Assembly: GCA_030490835.1 (NCBI GenBank)
Contig: CM059972.1
Location: forward strand, 91,807,137-91,871,136
DNA from: Annona cherimola
Lineage: Eukaryota > Streptophyta > Magnoliopsida > Magnoliales > Annonaceae
Length of the DNA: 64,000 nucleotides
Direction of reading: 5' to 3'
The first letter of the stretch is position 1, and every line of letters begins with the position of its first letter. The notes beneath the pieces were generated by a model. That model did not search any database and was not told the origin of the DNA. It saw only the letters and a program-made list of their open reading frames with translations. A program made the position numbers and the translations under genes. This document shows, piece after piece, positions 32,431-45,847 of this stretch.

Positions 32431-34160
32431 GCCCGAATTGTCGTAGCTTGCTGAAGTAAAACCCAAAGTCGGAAGCGTATTGTGATGGATCATCCTGTAA
32501 GCACTTTTAACTGAGAGTGCCCCCATTTGTCTATAAATCCCAGTATATGTCATCTTCTTCCATTTCCACTGCTACAAGAACCCTTCTAACCATCTCCCAC
32601 CACCATCTTTACTAGTTGTTCATTTAACCTTCTTTTATGAGGGTCAAAGAAGAAGCTCACCTTTGCATCTAAAGTGATTTATACTAGAAGAGGTCTGACA
32701 TGGGTGATGTCGTGGTCTGTCTATTTGTCTGCAAAAAACTTCACCCATTGACCATTACCAATTCTCCATTTACATTTGGCTTGCAAATAGGATCTAGTTG
32801 TAGTCAAACTTTTCCATGAGAGAGCTCCCCTTTGGTACCTTGTGATTCCAAACATCATCATTTGGAAAATATCTAGCTTTCATCACTTGGTGACAAAGAG
32901 AAGTGGAAACCGTAGCTATCCTCCACATTTGCTTTGCTAGCATTAGCATGTTGAACAATACTTGATCTTTGAATCCTAGTCCTCTAACCTTAGAGATACA
33001 CATTTTTTGCTGTGACACTAGACTCATTTTCCTCTTCCCTCCTATGTCACCTGGCCAAAAGTTTCTAATCATTGCATTAATCTTCTCATAAAAGGCTTTT
33101 AGAAGAAGGAAAAGGTTCATTGTGTAGCTAAGAATGTCTTGGGTAATGACTTTGATCAAGACCTCCTTCCTCTCAAAAGAGAGTAACTTGGATTGCTAGC
33201 CTTGGATTCAATGTCAGATCTTTTCTTTGACTCCTTGGAATTTTGCTCTCTTGTTTTTTCCCAACCATTCAGGTAGGCCCAAATAGTTTTTCAATTGTTG
33301 ACTAGTAGATCCTATCCATTTGTATACCATATTTCTGTTGGTTGGTCTTGTATTTTTGCTAAGAAGGATACTGTCTTTGTATGGTTGATTATCTGACTAG
33401 AGCAGCTTGCATACTTTTGAAGAAGATTGATCATATGTTTTGGTTCCCTCTCATTAGTCCACAGGTAGAGCATAATGTCATCTACAAAGAAGAGATGTGC
33501 AAGTCATGGGCCATTTCGTCCCACTTGGATACCTTAGAGTCTCCCATCCGCATACACCTTAGAGATGATCACGGCTAGGCCTTTAGCACAGATCAGAAAT
33601 AGATGAAGAAGATAGTGGATCACCCTGACGGAGCTGTTTAGATGGTATGATTTCCTCTGTGGATCTTCCATTGTACGATATTTTATAGGTTACTGAGGCA
33701 AAATAGCAATATATCCAACTAATCCACGTGTTAGGAAACCCCAATATCCTCATAACCTCATGTAAGTAATTCCACTCTGCCCTATCATACGCCTTGGACA
33801 TATCAATCTTTATTGCTACCTTTTCTTTCTTCCCTTTTTTCCTCTTTTTTAAAACATGCATCACCCCAAAAGCGATGAGCATATTATGAACTATTTGTTA
33901 TCCTGAAACAAAAGCTCCTTACTGTGGAGAAATGATATGTGGTAAGCATTGTTTAAGTTGATTAGCTAGCACTTTTGATAAGATCTTATATAACGCATTA
34001 CAAAGACATTTCGGGAAAAAAATTAGTGAGTTTATTAGCACCCTTCACCTTGGGAATAAGGAAAATAGTAGTCCGGTTGATTAATTGGAGCAGCTCGATC
34101 ATATTCCTAGAAGAACTTGCAATGAGAATCTCACGACATGCTATGTTATCTCCAACTGTC
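32431..34160 (-). pseudogene. L1 LINE reverse transcriptase, degenerate
   Basis: Blocks in order on the minus strand: LANQLKQCLPHIISPQ-like text (near 33960), KVAIKIDMSKAYDRAEWNYL (near 33790), PSKQLRQGDPLSS (near 33625), LFFVDDIMLYLW (near 33480) and the thumb and connection text KVRGLGFKDQVLFNMLMLAK (near 32950). The FVDD box keeps both aspartates. Frameshifts and stops fall between the blocks, so it is not functional. The 5' part (PRVKGANKLTNFFP near 34060) matches the usual start of plant L1 RT. Confidence 0.78.
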
Positions 34161-35440
34161 TCCTAGTGCTTTTGAAAGAAGCCTATTGACATGCCATTAG
34201 GGCCCAGTGCCTTCATTAGATTAATCTCCACCAAGGCTTCTTTACTTCCTCTCTTCCTATAGGGGTTGTTAGTGCTTGATTTTCCTCGCTAAAGACTTTA
34301 GCTAAGATGGCTGACATGACCTCATTCATGTGTGTACTGCTCATTTAAGATTAAAATTTTTTTGAAAAGTAGTTATGAATCATGTTGTCCAGTTGTTGAT
34401 GATTAGTTAACAAGTTACCATTTTTATCTTGGAGTGCCTCAATCTTGTTGAGTCTTCTTCTCTTAGATGCCATTTTGTAGAAGAAAGGAGTATCGTATCA
34501 CCATGCTACGGCCATGTAATCTTTGACCAGTACTTCCTTTTAATTTCCTCATCTTCCAATAAAGCATTAATAATAACTTCCTGTCTTCTAATTTGAGAGT
34601 CCCTAGCATCTGATGGAGCCTCCTCACGTAACCTCCTGAACCTTGCTTGGTGGTCATTAATTCTCTTTTGGTTATTTCCCTTCACTTGTCTGCTCCATTT
34701 TTTCAACTCTAGTCTACACGTATGAATTTTCTTAGTGACGTTCCCTACCTTCGTAGGCTCTACTTGACAGGTATTCCAAACCTTGGTAATGATGTTTGTT
34801 GCATCCCATGATTTAGCCCATGAGATCTCAAATCTAAGTTGTTTGGTGCCTCTATTGTGCTTCTTGTTGTGGTCTCTTACTACAAGTAATGGGCAATGAT
34901 CTAACATTGCCATTGATCTGTGATGAGTTTGAGCCATGGGAAACATATTAAGCTACCTGATAGCTACTAAAGTCATGTCTAATCTAGCCTCAATCTGATC
35001 TATGCTAGTCCATCTATTACTCTAGGTCATGGGTGGGCCTTCGAATCCTAAATCCACTAATTGGCAATCATCAATTGCCTCCCTGAATTCAGTCATCTAA
35101 CTAATCGGACGGATATTCCTGCTGATGTTATCTTATTAGCTAACCACCTCATTAAAGTTCCCCATCACAAGTCATGGTAGCCCCATTGTATATTTGAGGT
35201 GTCTAATAAGGTCCAGTGATTCCGATCTCCTGCCAGCATCTGGGTGACCATAAAACCCTGTCACTCTCCAAAATTTGCCATTGGGTTCATTAATAGTGGC
35301 ATCTATATGGAAAGAAGAGTAAGACTTGATGCTCACATTGACTTCCTGATTCCACAAAAAAGATAGACCTCCTCTCCGATCTGTACGATTCACTTGAAAA
35401 CAGTTCTCAAAAGATAAAATTCTCTTGATGTCATTCATTT
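34161..35440 (-). pseudogene. L1 LINE endonuclease and linker, degenerate
   Basis: The apurinic-type endonuclease shows NRTDRRGGLSFLWNQEVNV and KFWRVTGFYGHPDAGRR (35400-35220), then SMAMLDHCPLLV (near 34895), the conserved SDHCP end. The linker DEEIKRKYWSKITW (near 34510) corresponds to the E-E-FW-Q-SR motif before RT. The catalytic stretch between is broken by stops. Confidence 0.72.
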
Positions 35441-36600
35441 CCTATGTCTTTTTCTTTGTTTCTATCAAGAAGATCAAAACGCGATCTTCTTTTCTAACAA
35501 AATTCAAAAGATTATAAACTTCTCATGGGTTTCCACACGACATTTTCAAGATAAGATGGCGATTTAGATTTGGCAAAGTTGGGTAGCATTCCCAACTTCC
35601 GCCACTCTCATCTTCAAATCTGCCCCTGCTTCCATAGTACTTATTTTTGGCCTCTTTTGATTTCTATAACTCCCCAGCTCATCTTGAAAAGCTAACTTTT
35701 GTTTGGCCTTTCCCAATTTCTATTTGGTATTATCTCCTCCATGGTCTTCTATCCCCTCTGTTGGAAACTTCTCCCTAACCATTCTTCTTCATGTCCTCCC
35801 TCTACTCAATGGTTGAGATCCATCAAAAAACTGACAACTACTTTTATTTTCCTCTTTTCCTCCCAAACAAATCTCTCCAAACTCTGTGTGTTAGCTTGGT
35901 CTCCACGTTTCAGTTGTCCAGTCACCACCGGGTGGTGTTTCTACCTTGTATGCTTGCTACCAGTTAGCTGCACTATGTGCTGCCCCTTCCTGTTCTTACT
36001 GGTGACCAATCCATACCACTTTATTAGCCTGCTGGGTGATGCCTAAGGTAACATATGTGTTGTCTTGCACCTAAACATCCTGTTGAAAACTACCTTCCTT
36101 CCCCTTCTGAGACTGTCCAAATAAAAGTGAGAGATCAGCCCCCGATTATGGGCCCTGTGGAAGAGATTCATCTCCATTTGGTTTAGTTTCCGAGGCTTAC
36201 ACTAGTTGTTTGTCTCCATTCTACTAGCACATAGTTTCCAACCTCCCTTCTTTCCTTGGTGCTTGACTTATCTGTCCTTATCGAGTTCCTCTCTTATTGG
36301 GCTGATGTCCTACCTATATCTCTACCTATTTCTCACAAATACCATTCTTCCTTATCAGCTGTTGTCACATTCTCCTTACCCTTTCCTCCCCTTTTATGTT
36401 GGACAATCATAAGTTGCCTTTGTATAGGGTATTCAATTCATGATGGTATTTTGCTACTCCACCCATATATGCCACTGGTTCCACTTGTTTAGTTTTGTTA
36501 GCCATTCCTTTCAGACCAATTGGCTTAACTCCTATTCGTAGATGGCTATTGTACGGTAGCTCATTTTTAGGAATATGTGCACCATTCTTCATATTTTAGC
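35441..36600 (-). pseudogene. L1 LINE ORF1 C-terminus to ORF2 junction, degenerate
   Basis: Low-information sequence, Thr/Pro/Ser-rich when read on the minus strand, as ORF1 tails of plant L1 elements usually are. No domain is recognisable and no frame stays open beyond about 60 codons. Plus-strand open stretches here (35699-36492) are shadows. Confidence 0.4.
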
Positions 36601-37227
36601 TACAATCTTTGTAAGTATGGCCCATAATTCTGAATGTGTAATAGAATATGGGGAGTTTTTCATACTAAAATATTAGCCACCTTTTAAGGGCAAATGGCCC
36701 TTGGATGAATATGCCTTATCTGAGAGGTTTTTTCACATCAATCAGCACTCTAATTTGCATATTATCTCTTATAACATCCACCTCCATACATTGGTCAAAT
36801 GTTTTGCCTATGAAGATCCTCGATGCCTCCCTCTTCACCAAGTATGGTATCTTTGCGATGTGAATCCACGTGGGGCTCTGGTATGATTTGATGTCTTCTA
36901 ACCACATTAGTTTGTTGATTTCCGGTAGTAGCAACAGGTTCCTATCGAACTGCCAAGGACTCCCCTCTAAAACTCTATTCATATCCCCAACAATTTAAAG
37001 GACAACAAATATAGATTCTCTACAATTTCGACCATTACAACCTTCCCTCTATTTTTCCACACTTTTCGCATGGTAGCTTTGAGAAACTCTTTATTATAGT
37101 CCTTACATCCCCAAACTAAACATAATATAGATGGTTTCCCTCTTGGGTCTACAAGTTGCCTTATCGTTGGGTCTAAGGTAAGCACTTGTAGTTCCTCAGC
37201 TATAAAGGATTCCTCAACAGAAGACAT
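36601..37227 (-). pseudogene. L1 LINE ORF1 (DUF4283 and zinc knuckle), degenerate
   Basis: From the ATG at 37227 the minus strand gives an acidic start, LVWGCKDYNKEFLKATMRKV (near 37125-37070), then after a frame change RVLEGSPWQFDRNLLLLPEI (near 36950) and IRVLIDVKKPLR (near 36725). This is the DUF4283 order of plant L1 ORF1 (PW-FD--LL, V-IDV-KPL). A zinc-knuckle relic follows near 36660-36600 (YEKLPIFYYTFRIMGHTYKDC in pieces), with two of its Cys lost. The protein would coat LINE RNA. Not intact. Confidence 0.68.
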
Positions 37228-37264
37228 TGTGATTTTAGAAACTTACACTGTGTGATTTTCTCCA

Positions 37265-37560
37265 GAAGCGTCTACTGGCCTCGAAAATCTTCTGTTGAAA
37301 CTACTCCCCTAACATTGATGGATGCAAGACTCCTACCCTCTTCCTTTCTCAGAAAATCGACTATTTTTTACTCACCTCGATGCTCGAAATACATCGATTC
37401 ACGGACTTTATGCAATTCCTCCCAAGGGTGTCTATTGGCCTGGGAAATCTTCCATTAAAGTTGCCTATCTCCTAGCACTAGTGGATGCTAGACCCCTGCC
37501 CTTTCTCTTGCTTTAAAAACCAACTACTCTCCACCCACCTTGACACTCGAATTACACTGG
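37265..37560 (-). repeat. Duplicated block at the LINE 5' side
   Basis: Two diverged blocks about 166 bp apart share CGTCTACTGGCCT/TGTCTATTGGCCT, TGGATGCAAGAC/TGGATGCTAGAC and ACTCACCTCGATGCTCGAA/ACCCACCTTGACACTCGAA (plus-strand wording). They lie just upstream of LINE ORF1, so they may be 5' UTR repeats. Confidence 0.6.
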
Positions 37561-38936
37561 GTCAAGGCTGCTTGGGGAAGAAGGGTGTAGGGTTTTGGTT
37601 ACCAGACAAAAGGTGTCGGGTTCCTGTTTGTGTATGATTGTGAGTTAAGGGTGCGTGAGAGATTTTAATTATTTTAGAATTGAGAGGAGACATTTGCTTC
37701 ACTACTTTTTTTTAAAGTTGTCCTTTGTTAATTGTCAAAGGTGGGTATTGAAAATTTTGACTTAAATTCAAAAATAAAGTTAAGATGGAGAGTTGTAACA
37801 CCTACTGATCTAAGCCCCTATGCTAGTAGTCACTAGCTGAAAATTCAATGGCATCTTTCTTAGATTTGACACACTTTGAGAGTTAAAAATTACATGCACG
37901 TGAGAATACACATGTAGCAACCTAGATATCCATAACTAATTCATCAATTGGAATATAATGGTAGAAATTACTTAAATGACAATATTTTATATCTCATTAT
38001 AATCACAACAAAAGTAGATACACATTAATAAAGTTTAAGTATTTTAATAAGGCCTTAATAAGCTATGCATCCATGAATAATATATAACTCACCACTCATC
38101 ATATAAAACATACCCATGTATCTCTCTCATATATCCATCCATCTCAACCTAGAATCAACATGACCTAGTCAAATATAGGTCTTTACAGTATCAGTCCTAC
38201 AAAAAAACATCGAAGATAAATACATGAGTCCAGGCAAACTCAATGCATAGGTGTGGTTGGTGAAAACAATAGTAAACGATGCCAAATTCATTATGTTATG
38301 CCAATGCATGCAATGCAAACATTGTGCTCTCATTAGAGCTACATTGTTGTGCCACAAGCATAAGTTTCACTATACTCAACTTGCTTACGTGCACACAAAC
38401 CACATGCTACCCCAGAGTCTTGCACAACATCAATCAAATATTAGGGTCATGCCTGTTCAGGCACATACCACCCATGAGCTATACTTGTCCATGGTTATGC
38501 CTATTTAATAGTATGTCTTGTCAAAACAAGCAAGCAAGCACATACATCATCACATTATCTAACTAACCTTATATTTATCAAGAGTCATGAACAATCCTAT
38601 CCTTATCTCAATCAAGGGCCATGAACGGCCTTATGTAAATCAAGCATATGCATCACTCTTGTCATATGTATCATACTTATGCGAAACTATGCATAATTAG
38701 TTTCACAAAACTACATCCCGACATAACTTACACGATTGAACCATTTTCAAAAGATCTAGCCTCAAATCATGAAAATCCACACATGACATGAATAATTCCA
38801 AACCAGAATTCTCGGAATTATCTAAATACATAAACCATGTCAATTCCTCACCAATTCCAACATTCATCTAACCATATCCTCAAGCACAAGGTTCAAGACT
38901 CATTTCAATCCATAAACTCATATTCATAAAGTTCGT
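37561..38936. other. AT-rich relic sequence, no gene
   Basis: No open frame of note. The wording (many CATAT, AACATAT and TCAAGCA phrases) is like that of 41250-43340 beyond the solo LTR, so both may be one older repeat split by the LTR insertion. I cannot name the family. Confidence 0.35.
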
Positions 38937-41249
38937 TGATAATTGAAAATTAATTATATATTTTGTGAGCATTTTATAGCAATTTGGTAGGTAATTAATT
39001 GAGTTTAATGTGAAATTTGTTCTAAAATGTGATTTTGCAACAATTGGATGTTAAACATTAATTTCAAGATATTTAATAACTTTTATAGTCTTTTAGCTTG
39101 AGATTATATTTTATTTGTTGTTATAGAATTAAATGGGTTTCAATTAAGTTTTATATTGGAAACCCATTTATTAATTTGAAAAATTAATGACTTAAAATAT
39201 TTATTTATTTTATGCCGGAAAAATAAATTCCAGCCATGGGGCCTGCCACTTAAATCACGTGATCAGCATATGTGAAATTCCAGCTGTTGATTTTTTTTAA
39301 CCATCAGATCGCGTCCAAAATTTCTGTCCATTTAATCCCGCCAAGCAATTTGCAAATCTCCAAGCAAAATCCAAGCAGCATCTCGTCGTCCAGTTAATCA
39401 ATGGCAAACAGAAATTCATATGTCCAAAAATCTGCACCATCCAAAGAAATTGCAGCTCATCCTTTCCGTCCAAATCCAGCCGTCAATCTCCATCGCAAAG
39501 CCCAGAAATATCAGCAAAGAATCCCAGCCGTGCAAGCCATCTGACCATCCAGAATTTTCGGTCGCACATACAGCTCATCTGATCACGTCCAGAAGATCAG
39601 GACCGTCCATAGTTTCCCTTTTGCTAATCGCTCAGACCAGAAATCAGCACCGCCCTTAGCCAATCATTTGGCCGTCCAATGCATTCCACCGACCACAAGA
39701 CGTCCAGAAATTAATGGCCAGAGATCATGCAAGCTGCCCTTTTTGACCGTCCATTTAATTCAGCAGAACCATCCAGAAATTCCAATTAATAATCACAGCA
39801 GTCCAAATAAATCCATACCATCCCTATTAATTCAAGACCGTCCATTTAATCCCATCAATGGTCCAGAAATCTGATTCAACAATTCACGTTATTTTCTTAT
39901 TTATGCTACCGCCCAAGCTAGATAATCTACACCGTTCAAAGTCTCCATTCCAAGCTTCCACCGTTTAAAATCAGCAGCATGAAATTTTTATCCAGGCTGT
40001 CCAATCTCATCGCTTAATCGGTTGTCCCAATTTGCACCATTCTTTGATGCCATCCAAGATAGGTTAAGCATTGATTTTTCTTGCAAAATTCCACTGCCCA
40101 CATTTAGCTGATCTCAGCCGTCCTTCAGCCAGTTGTCCAACCAAGTGGGTCCCATGGCGTTCAGCAAAATTCATGCAATATAATCATGCATCCAGAAACT
40201 TCCTTTTTTTCACCAATCCAGACAATTAATCAAGACCAAATAGCAATTCAAACTTACCGCAAATACAATTGCGCAAATTGGCGTCATGTGGGGCCCACCT
40301 TGATACTCTTTGCGCAATTATCTGGTGCTATAAAAAGAGTTGGTCGGATGGCAGATGAGGGAGAGAAAAACCGGGTATTACACATAATTTTGGGAGGGAG
40401 GGAGAGAGAAGTGGTGAGGAGGTGAAGAGCACCCGCAAGAGGCGGACCGGCGAGTTGCGGGGAGGGGCCGACACACCATCAAGGCTTCCAATCAATAAGT
40501 TTTTCTATCTCTTTTTTTTTTAATTTTAATTGCCTTGTTTAAGATGGTTTTGAATTTTAAGCTCAGCTAAGCCCTAAATCTAGGGTTTAGGATGTAGCGT
40601 GCGTACAATATAGCGTAGTGTGTGATTTTAATTTATTTATGATGGATATTATTGTTAATTTAATATCTTGTGATTTTAAGGCTTGCTTTATACATTGGCC
40701 CATATTTTGGCATGATTCCATATATTAGGTGATGGAACCGAGAGGTGAAAATCGAGTATACGATAATCAAGATATTAAACCTGGAAATCTAAGACCATGA
40801 GAATAGGCATGATGACCTTCAGGAATTTCTTGAACAACAACAAAAACTTAATGGATTCTAATTAACTTAATCCCATGAGAATAGGTGGTTAAGAAAATTA
40901 GGATACGCCTTGTAGGTTTCGAGAGAATGTGCAAAGATAAAATAGGGTTTGTTCTCCCTTAACAAACAATAACCGAATTAAATAATTATACCACTACCCG
41001 TTGCAAAAGTCGCATGTGAAACCCTAGACTCTAGGTACTCGCATCCTCATTTTCTACTACTCATTCTAGTTTTGAATTCTATTTTCTCTTCTCACTTTTC
41101 TACTTTCTATTTCATTTTATTCACTATATTCTCTTCATATTCGACACAAAAGCATTTTAAAATAAAATTTTTAGTCCTGGATTCCCTATAAATCGATAAT
41201 TTATATACTACAATCTACAACTCGTACACTTGTGGTGAGATTGCGAACA
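38937..41249 (+). repeat. Ty3/gypsy solo LTR, family A copy 3
   Basis: A 2,313-bp LTR beginning TGATAATTGAAAATTAATT and ending TTGCGAACA. It is flanked by TTCGT (38932-38936) and CTCGT (41250-41254), a 5-bp duplication with one change. The 3' 900 bp align with copies 1 and 2 (GGCATGATTCCATATATTA, GAAACCCTAGACTC). The long U3 (39290-40300) is different: it is packed with CCGTCCA and GTCCAGAAAT phrases. TATA box CTATAAAAAG at 40328. Confidence 0.75.
39290..40300 (+). repeat. Degenerate GTCCA/CAGAAAT motif cluster in U3
   Basis: Short variants of ACCGTCCA and TCCAGAAAT recur roughly every 30-70 bp without a fixed period. Copy 2 has an unrelated repeat cluster at the same LTR position. It may be a fast-evolving enhancer-like region; this is inference. 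Confidence 0.5.
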
Positions 41250-43340
41250 CTCGTCACAAGTTTCATTTTAAATAATTCAATATCCTATATGCCTCCAAGC
41301 ATTTGCAACATATTATTCACATTATTATGGTTCTACATATCCATTTATAGATAGTTTCTACATATTAAGTCTTAATTAGCATTTTATCAAACATATCATG
41401 AGCAACATTAGGAGACTATTCCAAACTTATTTCAATTTTATAAATCTCAATCTAATACACGTCAATCTCATGAGAATCACTTTTAATCTTTTCTATTTCA
41501 TCATTTACATGATTTTCCACCAAAACCCTCGATTTCCAACCTTCCTGCATTCTTTACTCAAGCCACAATCATCAATCATGAAATCAAATACAATGCTTGC
41601 AAATAATCATTTTTTTAATGGATTGTTCTTGTAAATAATCATTAAAACAACAAGATTTCAAATTAAATTCAAGGTTTATTCAAAAAGCAAACAACCTGCT
41701 TACCCTAAAATCGACTGCTCTCAAAAAATCTCTTCAAACCCCATCTTCAATCCATGCTCATTGATCTTAGTTGGGTTATACAAACTTATTTTAAAAATAT
41801 TTTTAAAAGGATTTTCACATTTTAGAAGGATAATGAAAGAAAAAGAAGAAAAACATGAAGAACCAAGGGAAAAATGGGCAAAAACATGCACCTCTGCATA
41901 CATACATATATACTCATGAACAACCACATAAGGTTATGTGGTTCTATGTCCATGCTATTCTAGGGGAATCACACACCCATGTGATTTAGAAGGAATCACA
42001 GTCCCACCATAATTTTTTTATGGAACACACACCCCCTATATGATTCAACTAATATTCATCATTTTACTCATAACTTTCTCTAAACAACTCTAATTAAAAT
42101 AATTCTTTTTTTGAGTTCCTAACTTTAAGTACTATCTCTATATAAAATTTTAGCTCAAAATTCATAAAATCATAAACTTTAGCATGCATTCTACCACACA
42201 CTTTTACTGACAAGTTCACTCATTCATAACACTTGTAGTTATACCATACAATAAATATTCCTAAACACTAGCCCAATCATTCTCACATTTTTTATCATGA
42301 TAAGATCATATCTATGTTATTTATTTGATTAAAAATGTGTCTCACAAAAACTTTGACCCTCAACATTTATTTAATCATTGTACCTCTATAATAGGTTTCA
42401 TTGGCCTAAATCACACTTATTACCTCTAATAACCCTTAAAATCACTTTTCGTACATCACTTATGTATTTAGCATCCTATTCATGCTAGAAACTATTATGT
42501 TTTATGTCATTTCTAAAATTTTACTCATCAAGTTCATTTCTTACCAAAGTTTTTACCATTAGTTCTCAAATAGTTCAATTTTAAAAATCATCATCTCAAA
42601 TTCATCTAAAAGCTCCATCAGCATATTTCCATCATGATGAAAATTTCTCTTAAAAAAATCATGACTCCTATCCATAATTATGGATCATTTTCACTATATT
42701 AGTTCTTTTGAGCTTAACTACATATTTAAGTCTATTTTCTCCATTTTATCAAATCTATCATTCAAATTTCATCCAAAACCATTTCTATTTATTCCAAACA
42801 TACTAAACATCTCATTCATACCTAAACACATTTCAAATCTAGTCAAATCCAAGTTATGCCCATTTTTAGTTCAAAATCCACATATGAGAGTCAAATCTCA
42901 AATATTCATCATTTAATTCAAATTAAGAGTTTTAGCATATTCAAAATCATCTAAAAAATATGCGGGAATCCATCTCAAGCTTTTAGCAAACCTTTTATTA
43001 AAATTCACCTCTCCAGTTCTCACTAATTTGAATTATTTTCCACAATTCACACAAATTTTCAAATATTCAACTCTTGGTTTTCAAAATTTTATTATTATAT
43101 AACTTCTCATGCTACATTATGTACATCATCATTCATTTATATCATTTCCAATATCTCAGATGTTACAAGTCCACCATTTTCTGAATAAAAAGAAAACCCA
43201 ACTTTTCTGCATATGTTCATTTATTAGAAATCATTTCTAAAAAATCATATTGTGTATGATTAATAATATTTTAAAATTATATTTTATAATAACTGCCATT
43301 TAAGTTTCCTGTGAATTGACAAGTTGTGTATATGTCTAAT
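41250..43340. other. AT-rich relic sequence, no gene
   Basis: Pyrimidine-rich text on the plus strand, no recognised domain, and open stretches of at most 78 codons. Probably an old retrotransposon remnant. Confidence 0.35.
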
Positions 43341-44290
43341 TAAAATATTTGTTTTAACACAAGTATACGTGCCGATCAAGTAATAAAGAGTGAGTAGAGT
43401 ATCGTTCCTACGAGGATTATGTTAAACGGATTAGCACCTTAAATTTCAATTGTCTAAAGCAAATTTGTAAATTGAATGAAATTTGTATTTAAAGAACTAA
43501 ATTCTAACTAAACTAATCAAAGCAGTAAATAACCAAAAATGGTGTGAAGACTGCTGAGATTGCTTTGAAATGATTAAGATAGGTGGGGATATGAATTCAT
43601 TGACTCATAGTTATGTCATTTTTGTCTCATTAAGTTAGCTGTGTAAAGATTACTAAACTAGATTCACTTATATTCATATATGTCTTCCAACAGATATAAA
43701 CTCAACCAAGTTTTAGTTATTTGCTATATTCTCATTCACCAAAGTAAAACAAGGCTGATAATCATATAACCTAATCATGATTAACAGGGTTAATAGGTAT
43801 ATTCCTATCCATAATAACATCCAACACAAGTAAGAGTTGGAAAACTGTGCCATATATATGGATCTTATTAAAATCCCATTTCTCCAATTGTGAATCTAAA
43901 CATTCAATCAATCTATAAGGTTGCAAAGCTTGTAAATGCATTAAGCATGATATATAAGGGTAATTTCAATCAACATAAGCTACATCTTCAAGTGATTTTT
44001 CTCATTTCATCCTCTTTTTGGCTTGAAATTGCATGGGAATTAATCTCCTTTTCCTACAATAAAAAAGTAAAAACAAGTAAATGCATTCCTAAATGATCAA
44101 ATAAAATTAAAATAAATAAAATAAGATCAATTAAAACTATATGCAACCTAAAATGCATGAAACCCACACTAGATGCAAAAATTATACAAATGATGAAAAG
44201 TAATGCAAAACTTATGCAAATTTGCATGTTTCTCTTAAACTAGCATTCCAAATGAGTGCAAAATGAGCATTGATAACTGTATTTTTATAG
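43341..44290 (-). repeat. Possible minus-strand gypsy LTR remnant
   Basis: The text ACACAAGTATACGTGCCGAT, TAGAGTATCGTTCC and CGAGGATT (43359-43421) is, reversed, the typical end of a long gypsy LTR (AATCC-CGTAGGAACGATACTC, ACTTGTGT). The other end is not defined. The rest is AT-rich with a 68-codon open stretch at 43890-44096 of no known type. Confidence 0.4.
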
Positions 44291-44320
44291 GATTATCATG
44301 AATGAAATTTTAGAATAACA

Positions 44321-45060
44321 AATATTTAAAATGCCAAATATTTCAACATCAATCAAAACTTTTAACCTGAGATTGTTAACATCAGAATAACTCAAACTTA
44401 ATGGATTTCTAAAAATATACGGTTGGGATTTGGTGGACATTAACCAATCTAATATATGTAACATATAGGATTATGCATAAGATTTTCCCTATAAGGTTAG
44501 ACTTTGGTTTATTTATGACCTAACTCCATTTGTAGTCGTAGACATATGAGTGCAACATAGGTCAAGTTAAGCCCAAACTCAACCCAATGAACCCAAAAAG
44601 ATAGTGTTTGAACTTACCCTTTGAACCAAATTTGTAAATAGAATTAGAGTTCAAGAAATTTCAAAGTTAACATTTAAGTATAATGTAAACGAGATTTTTA
44701 GACTAAATAAATATTTAAAATACCAAATATTTTAACATTGATCAAAACTTTTAGCCTCAAATTGTTAATATGAGACTAATTCAAACTTAATGAAGTTTCA
44801 AAAATACATAGCTAGGATTTGGTAGACCTTAACAATCTAATATATACTAGATGTAGGATTAGGCATGAGTTGTTCTCGATAGTGTTAGAATTTGGTTTGC
44901 TTATGAATGACCTGATTTGCAATCATAGACCTAGGGGTGCAACTTAGGTTTTGAGCCCAAACTCAACGAGTTGAACCTAGAAAATAATGTTAGAAGTTGT
45001 CCTTTACAATTAGATTTATAAATAGGGTTACGGTTCAAGCAAACTCGAACCCAAGGTACT
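44321..45060 (+). repeat. Diverged tandem duplication, 389-bp period
   Basis: AATATTTAAAATGCCAAATA (44321) and AATATTTAAAATACCAAATA (44710) start two blocks of the same order: ATCAAAACTTTTA-CCT, TTCAAAAATACATA-like text, GGATTTGGT, GCCCAAACTCAAC and a TTACGGTTCAAG-like end. They are diverged. The wording of the block ends resembles degenerate hAT-like MITEs, but no termini were found. Confidence 0.65.
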
Positions 45061-45486
45061 CAAGCCTAATTTTTCATTTTTTACATCTAATATAAAATAT
45101 ATTATATCATCATATCTGAACAATATTTCTTCTTTATATATTTTATATTATTTATATTTATATTTTAAATTTTGAATACATGTTTGTATTGTTGAAAATA
45201 TATTATTTTCATTTGCATCTATCTTCATATTTATATTAATTACATTTAAGTCTATTAATTTTCTTCATATATCTTATTTCGAGAGGTTAAATTTTCTTCT
45301 AGAAATATTTCTATATTACTTATTTTTTTAAAAAATAGTTAAGCTATGTATTATTTTTTTTACTCACAAACTTAGTTGTTCGCATTATTATTTTTTCTTA
45401 CATAATATTTTTATTATATATTTATACGAAATTTTAATCTTGCCACTTTTAAATCAATTAAAAACTTGTTAAATAGAATTCCAAAA
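45061..45486. other. AT-rich spacer
   Basis: Very AT-rich, with no repeat or gene seen. Confidence 0.4.
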
Positions 45487-45847
45487 AAAAACTCAATCTT
45501 ACCATAGAAGCCCAAAAATGGATCTTCACACGTATTTGAGATGGGTAACCGTGATTTTCGAAAGAGATTGGGATTTGGGTGTTTTTAGGAGGAAGTTGGG
45601 TTGAGGTGAGGATAGGAATCCTAGAGAATCTGGAGAGGTGGAGTTATGATAGTGATCAATCTCTCTTGAGTCCTGTCGAGTGTAGACTCTCCACTTTTTA
45701 TAAGCTAATTAGGCTATCCATCGTGCTCCCATGATTTTGGGAGGATTTGTAGGGAAATGGCCATTTGAAGATTGACTCTCTTGGTAAGTGGTGACGTGAA
45801 TAGGAGAGGGAGACACGTGTGAGAGGCGATTTGACTTGGCCTCTACA
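45487..45847 (-). repeat. 3' LTR of the second Tat-like gypsy (left limit uncertain)
   Basis: On the minus strand the LTR starts TGTAGAGGCCAAGTC at 45847, directly after a polypurine tract. A TATA-like CTTATAAAAAGTGG lies near 45705 (minus strand). Where the LTR ends at lower coordinates is not clear; 45487 is a guess from a change in composition. Confidence 0.45.

Noticed and set aside
35699..36492. Plus-strand open frames rich in Leu, Phe and Ser, membrane-protein-like
   Set aside because: They are the reverse strand of L1 LINE ORF1/ORF2 sequence.
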